Shown here one piece after another: positions 59,226 to 64,000 of a stretch of DNA of 64,000 nt. The notes beneath the pieces are model-generated. The model made no database searches and was not told where the DNA came from. It saw only the letters and a list, made by a program, of their open reading frames with translations. Location of the stretch: contig CAYQMN010000016.1 of the NCBI GenBank assembly GCA_964418695.1, forward strand, positions 3,634-67,633, read 5' to 3'. The translations under genes and the position numbers were made by a program. This DNA is from Prado023 sp964418695. Lineage in GTDB: Bacteria; Actinomycetota; Actinomycetes; S36-B12; CAIYMF01. Position 1 is the stretch's first letter; each line of letters opens with the position of its first letter.

Positions 59226-60746
59226 GTGCGCTTCGTGGCGGATGGCCCGGTCCTGCGCGTGCGCGGCGTGACGAAGAGCTTCGTCGGCAACGTCGTGCTG
59301 CACGACGCCGACCTCGACGTGGTCGCCGGGCAGGTCCTGGGGATGGTCGGGGAGAACGGCGCCGGCAAGTCGACGCTCATGAAGGTCCTGGCCGGGGTGT
59401 ACCAGCCCGACGGCGGAGCCATCGAGCTGGACGGCCAGCCGGTCTCGTTCAACCACCCGGTCCAGGCCCAGCGCGCCGGGCTGGCCACGGTCTTCCAGGA
59501 GTTCAACCTCCTGCCCGAGCGCACGGTCGCCGAGAACATCTACCTGGGCCGCGAGCCGCGCCGCGGTCCGCTGGTCGACACCGCGCGGATGGAGCGCGAC
59601 GCCACCGAGCTGCTGGCCGGCCTGGGCATCCGCGCGCTGCACGCGTCGCGGCGGGTCCGCTCGCTGAGCGTCGCGGAGCAGCAGATCGTCGAGATCGCCA
59701 AGGCGGTCAGCTTCGACGCCCGCGTCATCCAGATGGACGAGCCGACGGCGGCGCTGGCCGACCACGAGGTCGAGCTGCTCTACCGGATCATCCGCGAGCT
59801 GACGTCGCGCGGCGTCGCGATCGTCTACGTCTCGCACCGCCTGCGCGAAGTGCTCGACCTGTGCGACACCATCACCGTGCTCAAGGACGGCCGCCAGGTG
59901 ACGACGCAGCCGGCCAGCGAGCTGGACGAGGCGCGGCTGGTGCGGCTGATGGTCGGCCGGCCGATCTCCTCGTTCTTCCCCGACCCGGTGCCCGGCACCA
60001 CGGTCGGCGAGCCGCGGCTGGAGCTGCGTGGTGCCGGCAACGGGTACGTCGACGGTGTGGACCTCACCCTGCGCGCCGGCGAGATCGTCGGCGTCGCGGG
60101 TCTGCAGGGCTCCGGGCGCACCGAGCTGCTCGCCGCGATCTTCGGCGTCGACCCGTTCACCCGCGGCGAGCTGCGCGTGGACGGCCGGGCCGTCGCGGTG
60201 CGCACGCCGCGCGCGGCCATCCGGGCCGGTCTCGCCCTGGTCACCGAGGACCGCAAGGCGACCGGGCTGGCGCTGCACCAGTCGATCCTGGACAACGCGC
60301 TGGGCGTGGTGCACGCGGTGCTCCCGCGCCGTCGGTCGACCGCTCGCCGGGACGTCCCGGCGCTGCTCGGCTCGCTCGCGGTCGCGGCGCGTGCACTGTC
60401 GCAGGAGGCGCAGTTCCTCTCCGGCGGCAACCAGCAGAAGGTGGTGCTCGCCCGCTGGCTGACCATCGAGCCCGGCGTCGTCCTGCTCGACGAGCCGACC
60501 CGCGGCATCGACGTCGGCGCGAAGCACGCGATCTACGAGGTGATGCGCGGGCTGGCTGCCCAGGGCGTCGCGGTGCTCATGGTGTCCAGTGAGCTGCCCG
60601 AGGTCATCGGCATGTCCGACCGGATCCTGGTGATGAGCGAGGGCCGGCTGGCCGGCGAGCTGCCCGCCGGCTCGGACGAGGAGACCATCCTGGCGCTGGC
60701 CGCCGGGGTGGGCACGGGGCTGGAGGCAGGGGGGCTCGCCTCGTGA
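59226..60746 (+). CDS. Sugar ABC transporter ATP-binding protein (RbsA/XylG/MglA-type)
   Basis: A 506-residue tandem ATPase. First half: Walker A GENGAGKST, signature-like LSVAEQQIVEIAKAVS, Walker B VIQMDEPTAALADHEV. Second half: degenerate Walker A GLQGSGRTEL, signature LSGGNQQKVVLARWLT, Walker B VVLLDEPTRGIDVGAKHAIY. This is the layout of ribose/xylose/galactose-type importers. GTG 59226 or GTG 59235 are possible starts; the region upstream holds the operator. It overlaps the first permease gene by 4 bp (GTGA). Confidence 0.92.
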   Translation: MRFVADGPVLRVRGVTKSFVGNVVLHDADLDVVAGQVLGMVGENGAGKSTLMKVLAGVYQPDGGAIELDGQPVSFNHPVQAQRAGLATVFQEFNLLPERTVAENIYLGREPRRGPLVDTARMERDATELLAGLGIRALHASRRVRSLSVAEQQIVEIAKAVSFDARVIQMDEPTAALADHEVELLYRIIRELTSRGVAIVYVSHRLREVLDLCDTITVLKDGRQVTTQPASELDEARLVRLMVGRPISSFFPDPVPGTTVGEPRLELRGAGNGYVDGVDLTLRAGEIVGVAGLQGSGRTELLAAIFGVDPFTRGELRVDGRAVAVRTPRAAIRAGLALVTEDRKATGLALHQSILDNALGVVHAVLPRRRSTARRDVPALLGSLAVAARALSQEAQFLSGGNQQKVVLARWLTIEPGVVLLDEPTRGIDVGAKHAIYEVMRGLAAQGVAVLMVSSELPEVIGMSDRILVMSEGRLAGELPAGSDEETILALAAGVGTGLEAGGLAS

Positions 60747-61747
60747 GGGCGCGGCTGCGGGCGCTGGACTCGACCGCCATCGTCTACCTCGTCCTGATGC
60801 TGACGATCGTGGTCGGGGCGGTCATCACCGCCCGGCAGGGGCGCAACTTCTTCAGCGTCGGCAACATCGACAACGTCCTGACCACGACCACGATCCTCGG
60901 GATGATCGCGATCGGGCAGACCCTGGTCATCCTCGTCGGGTCCCTGGACCTCTCGGTGCCGTACGTGGTGAGCCTGGCCAGCGTCGTCGGCGGCGGCGTC
61001 ATGGCCGGCCAGACCGGCAGCATCGTCCCGGCCGTGCTGGTCACGGTCGCCCTCGCGCTGGCGTTCGGCCTGGTCAACGGGCTGATCGTCAGCATGCTCA
61101 ACGTCCACGGCTTCATCGCCACGCTGGGCACCGGGCTGGTCGTCTCGGGCTACCTGGCGTCGAACTACAAGGGCAGCCACGGCTCGGCGCCGCGCGACTT
61201 CCGGCTGCTCGACGCCACCCGGATCGGGCCGGTCCCGGTCGCCACGCTGATCATGCTCGCGTGCGCGGCGCTGGCCGTCCTCATGCTGCGCCGCACCCGT
61301 CTGGGTCACCACATCTACGCGGTCGGCGGCAACGCCGACGTCGCCCGGATGTCGGGCGTGCGCACGTCCGTCCCCATCGTCGCCGCGCACGTGATCTGCT
61401 CGCTGCTGGCCGCCCTGGCCGGTCTGCTGCTGCTGGCCCGGCTCGGCGTCGGCCAGCCGACGGTCGGGTCGCAGGGCGGCTACGCACTCATGTCGATCGC
61501 CGCCGTGGTGCTCGGCGGCACGCTGCTGGCCGGCGGCAAGGGCAGCATCGTCGGCACGCTGGCCGGCGTCGGGATCTTCGCGGTGCTCGACAACGTCATG
61601 AGCGTCATGGAGCTCAACCCGTTCCTCAAGGACGTCGTGCGCGGCATCGTCATCGTGGTCGCGGTGGCCGTCTACGCCCGCCGCGAGATCGACCGGCGGC
61701 CCCCGCGGTTCCCGACCGGCGGCGCACCCGCGGCGGTGGCCTCATGA
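60743..61747 (+). CDS. Sugar ABC transporter permease (RbsC-type), first
   Basis: A 334-residue permease from GTG 60743, overlapping the ATPase stop. About ten hydrophobic segments of the BPD_transp_2 family: VYLVLMLTIVVGAVITARQG, IAIGQTLVILVGSLDLSVPY (the family signature with SLDLS), NGLIVSMLNVHGFIATLGTG, and YALMSIAAVVLGGTLLAGGK. It makes a heteromeric channel with the next gene's product. The C-terminus is basic and cytoplasmic. Confidence 0.92.
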   Translation: MRARLRALDSTAIVYLVLMLTIVVGAVITARQGRNFFSVGNIDNVLTTTTILGMIAIGQTLVILVGSLDLSVPYVVSLASVVGGGVMAGQTGSIVPAVLVTVALALAFGLVNGLIVSMLNVHGFIATLGTGLVVSGYLASNYKGSHGSAPRDFRLLDATRIGPVPVATLIMLACAALAVLMLRRTRLGHHIYAVGGNADVARMSGVRTSVPIVAAHVICSLLAALAGLLLLARLGVGQPTVGSQGGYALMSIAAVVLGGTLLAGGKGSIVGTLAGVGIFAVLDNVMSVMELNPFLKDVVRGIVIVVAVAVYARREIDRRPPRFPTGGAPAAVAS

Positions 61748-62835
61748 GCGCGACCACCGCGCCCCGGGCGCTTCCGGTGCACGAGGGCAGCCCACAGCGG
61801 CGCTTCCTCGCGGTGCTCGCCAGCCCGGGCGGGGCGGTCTTCGTGCTGATCGCGATCCTGCTGGTGGCGATCATGCTGGCCAACCCCAACTTCGCCGACC
61901 CGAACGCGCTGATCCGCTTCGCCGGTCGCACTGCCCCCATCGCCATCGCCGCGATGGGCCAGTACTTCGTCATCGTCAGCGGCGAGTTCGACCTGTCCAT
62001 GGCCGCGGTCATCGCCACCCAGGTCGTGCTGGCCGGCAACTTCATCGGCCGCGACGAGGGCCGGATCTTGCCCGGCCTGGTGCTCATGCTCGTGGTGGGT
62101 GCGCTGATCGGGATCGTCAACGGCCTGGCCACCACGCTGCTGCGGGTGCCGAGCTTCATCGTGACGCTGGGCATGATGCTGTCGCTGACAGGCCTGGTCC
62201 GCTACGTCACCGGTGGCGCGGCCACCGGCAACCCCGCCGACTCGTTCCGCGCGATCGGTCGCGGCGGCATCCAGAACGTCCCGGTCGTGGGGATCGTCCC
62301 GTACTCCCTGCTCGTGCTGGTCGGCGTCGCGGTGCTCGCGGTCTGGCTGATGGCCCGGCCGTTCGGGCGCACTCTCATCGCCACCGGCGACAACCCGGCG
62401 GTCGCCCACTACTCCGGCGCGCCCGTGTGGTGGGTCAAGACCCGGGCGTTCGTCCTCTCCTCGCTGTCGGCGACGGTGGCCGGAATCCTGCTTGTCGGGT
62501 ACGCCGGCGTGCACCCCTCGGTCGGCAGCGGGTACGAGTTCTCGGCGATCACCGCGGTGGTCCTGGGCGGCGTGGTGCTCGGCGGCGGTCGCGGCTGGGT
62601 GCTCTCGGCCGCCGCCGGCGCGTTCGCCCTCGAGCTGCTGTTCCTCCTGCTCAGCAGCCTCGGGATCCCCTCGACCTGGCGCGACACCGTGCAGGGCCTG
62701 ATCATCATCGCCGCCGTCGCGGTGGCCGGACGTGCCTGGCAGGGCGCGCTGCGGCTGCGCCGCCGGCAGGGACCTTCGACGACCTCCGCACCACCCACCC
62801 AGCCCACCCAGGGCGCGATCACAGGAGAGAACTGA
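61744..62835 (+). CDS. Sugar ABC transporter permease (RbsC-type), second
   Basis: A 363-residue permease whose ATG overlaps the previous stop by 4 bp. Signatures: AIAAMGQYFVIVSGEFDLSM (the VSGEFDLS form), NGLATTLLRVPSFIVTLGMM, GYEFSAITAVVLGGVVLGGG. Two separate permeases with one tandem ATPase indicate a heterodimeric importer, as in some rhamnose- or autoinducer-type systems (RhaPQ, LsrCD). The stop overlaps the binding-protein start (TGATG). Confidence 0.92.
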   Translation: MSATTAPRALPVHEGSPQRRFLAVLASPGGAVFVLIAILLVAIMLANPNFADPNALIRFAGRTAPIAIAAMGQYFVIVSGEFDLSMAAVIATQVVLAGNFIGRDEGRILPGLVLMLVVGALIGIVNGLATTLLRVPSFIVTLGMMLSLTGLVRYVTGGAATGNPADSFRAIGRGGIQNVPVVGIVPYSLLVLVGVAVLAVWLMARPFGRTLIATGDNPAVAHYSGAPVWWVKTRAFVLSSLSATVAGILLVGYAGVHPSVGSGYEFSAITAVVLGGVVLGGGRGWVLSAAAGAFALELLFLLLSSLGIPSTWRDTVQGLIIIAAVAVAGRAWQGALRLRRRQGPSTTSAPPTQPTQGAITGEN

Positions 62836-64000
62836 TGCGAGTATCCAGAGGAGCACCCCTCGTGTTGGCGGCAGCGGCCATGCTCGTCCTGGCGAGTTGC
62901 AGCACCGACGAGCCGGAAGCCGGGCCCGCCGGGTCCAGCGCCCCGGCCAGCACCGACAGCGAATGGTTCGTCCAGGCCGACTTCGACAGGCAGAACGAGC
63001 AGCGCACGGCGACGTTCCTGGGCGACCCGGAGAAGCCGTACCTGCAGTACATCGACGGGCCGAAGACCGACACGGCGGCGTTCAAGTCCTCGGGCGCCAA
63101 GAAGGTGTGCTTCGCCAACGCCTCGATCAGCAACCCGTGGCGCCAGACCGGCTGGATCACGATGCAGCAGCAGCTCAAGGTGCTGCAGGACGACGGCGTG
63201 ATCTCGTCGATGGAGACCCGGGACGCGCAGGACTCCGACGACACCCAGATCGCCGACATCGACTACTTCATCAACGAGGGCAACTGCGACGCGTTCGTGA
63301 TCTCGCCGAACTCCACGGCGGCGATGACGCCGGCCGTCGAGCGGGCGTGCGCCACGAAGAAGCCGGTCATCGTCTTCGACCGCGGCGTGCAGACCGACTG
63401 CCCGACCACGTTCATCCACCCGATCGGCGGGTACGCGTGGGGCATCGACACCGCCAACTTCCTGGCCGACAACCTGGCGTCCGGCGACAAGGTGGTCGCG
63501 CTGCGCATCCTGCCGGGCGTGGACGTGCTGGAGACCCGCTGGGCGGCGGCGAAGAAGATCTTCGACGAGAAGGGGATCCAGGCCAAGGACAGCTTCACCG
63601 GTGCCGACCCCACGAAGATCAAGCAGATCGTGACCGACGCCATCAACCAGGACGGCGTCAAGGGCGTGTGGATGGATGCCGGTGACGGCGCTGTCGCGGC
63701 CATCGAGGCCTTCGAGGACGCTGGCGTCGCGCTGCCGATCATCACCGGCGAGGACGAGATGAGCTTCCTGCGCAAGTGGGAGGCCACGAAGCTGACGGGC
63801 CTGGCGCCGGTCTACTCGAACTTCCAGTGGCGGACCCCGCTGCTGGCGGCGCAGATGATCTTCGCCGGCGAGCAGGTGCCGACCGAGTGGGTGCTGCCGC
63901 AGGTCCCGATCACCGAGGCCGAGCGCGCGGCCTACCTCACGGCCAACGAGGGCATGCCGGACGGGCACTACGCCAAGTTCGGCGGCGAGGACCTGCCCGG
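62835..64000 (+). CDS. Sugar ABC substrate-binding lipoprotein, 3' end beyond the window
   Basis: 388 residues are visible and the frame is open at the right edge. Lipobox VLASC (C22). The mature protein is a Peripla_BP_4-type sugar-binding protein: KKVCFANASISNPWRQTGWI, NEGNCDAFVISPNSTAAMTP, VIVFDRGVQTDCPTTFIHPI, and GVWMDAGDGAVAAIEAFEDA. It is longer than ribose-binding proteins (about 300 residues) because of an extra N-terminal region (residues 40-85). Two Cys (C90-region and NEGNCDAF) may pair. The sugar is unknown. Confidence 0.92.
   Translation, partial: MRVSRGAPLVLAAAAMLVLASCSTDEPEAGPAGSSAPASTDSEWFVQADFDRQNEQRTATFLGDPEKPYLQYIDGPKTDTAAFKSSGAKKVCFANASISNPWRQTGWITMQQQLKVLQDDGVISSMETRDAQDSDDTQIADIDYFINEGNCDAFVISPNSTAAMTPAVERACATKKPVIVFDRGVQTDCPTTFIHPIGGYAWGIDTANFLADNLASGDKVVALRILPGVDVLETRWAAAKKIFDEKGIQAKDSFTGADPTKIKQIVTDAINQDGVKGVWMDAGDGAVAAIEAFEDAGVALPIITGEDEMSFLRKWEATKLTGLAPVYSNFQWRTPLLAAQMIFAGEQVPTEWVLPQVPITEAERAAYLTANEGMPDGHYAKFGGEDLP

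Noticed and set aside
1..64000. CRISPR array, rRNA operon, complete insertion sequence or prophage
   Set aside because: No regularly spaced repeats, no rRNA signature, no transposase, integrase or phage structural protein was recognised in any frame.

Overview
This is high-GC DNA (many GTG starts, strong third-position G/C bias, 4-bp ATGA/GTGA gene overlaps) typical of an actinomycete (Actinomycetota). ECF sigma factors with linked membrane proteins, ROK and PadR regulators, a Tat-exported DyP peroxidase with a PCuAC chaperone, and a stand-alone LigD-type primase/polymerase domain all fit that phylum. I cannot place it below phylum level from the sequence alone. No rRNA operon, CRISPR array, intact transposase or integrase is visible.

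Left end, 1-4.7 kb: an accessory or decaying region. It opens inside a nucleotidyltransferase gene that overlaps an AbiEi-like winged-helix protein (a type IV toxin-antitoxin-like pair). A degenerate tRNA-Thr(UGU)-like sequence follows (candidate integration site). Next come remnants of an isochorismatase-family hydrolase, a DHFR/RibD-type reductase and an aminoglycoside phosphotransferase, then a SnoaL-like protein and a small cupin.

5-19 kb: arfB, a GreA-like protein and a PucR-type regulator divergent from a redox cluster. That cluster holds a flavoprotein/ferredoxin-type NAD(P)H oxidoreductase, a full-length pyruvate:ferredoxin (flavodoxin) oxidoreductase and a frameshifted dihydroorotate dehydrogenase-like gene. 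A MazF remnant, a secreted PHB-depolymerase-like lipoprotein, and an 848-residue multidomain protein with a RelE-like C-terminus follow, then a CsbD protein.

19-33 kb: MFS exporter with fused monooxygenase-like domain, aldo/keto reductase, GH1 beta-glucosidase, secreted DUF4185-like protein, membrane protein, cyclophilin-like protein, HAD phosphatase, ECF sigma pair, LigD polymerase domain, and a three-gene ABC importer of the TrpXYZ type followed by a 50-bp composite palindrome.

33-50 kb: NagB-like protein; a cysteine dioxygenase-rhodanese operon preceded by a promoter and a leaderless cysteine-rich upstream peptide; a second sigma pair; an aldo/keto reductase gene with an internal deletion; a PadR-controlled FtsX-type ABC exporter; a duplicated DUF6766-type membrane protein; an MFS transporter; a VOC protein; a frameshifted SCO7613-like remnant; an FMN-reductase-like protein; and a glycine betaine/osmoprotectant ABC system whose ATPase gene is inverted relative to its partners.

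50-64 kb: a DUF429-RelA/SpoT synthetase fusion, a two-component flavin monooxygenase pair, a PCuAC-DyP operon, and a ROK repressor divergent from a ribose/xylose-type sugar ABC operon that runs off the right edge. The most interesting items are the cysteine leader peptide, the DUF429-RelA fusion, the multidomain RelE-like protein and the tRNA-associated left end.
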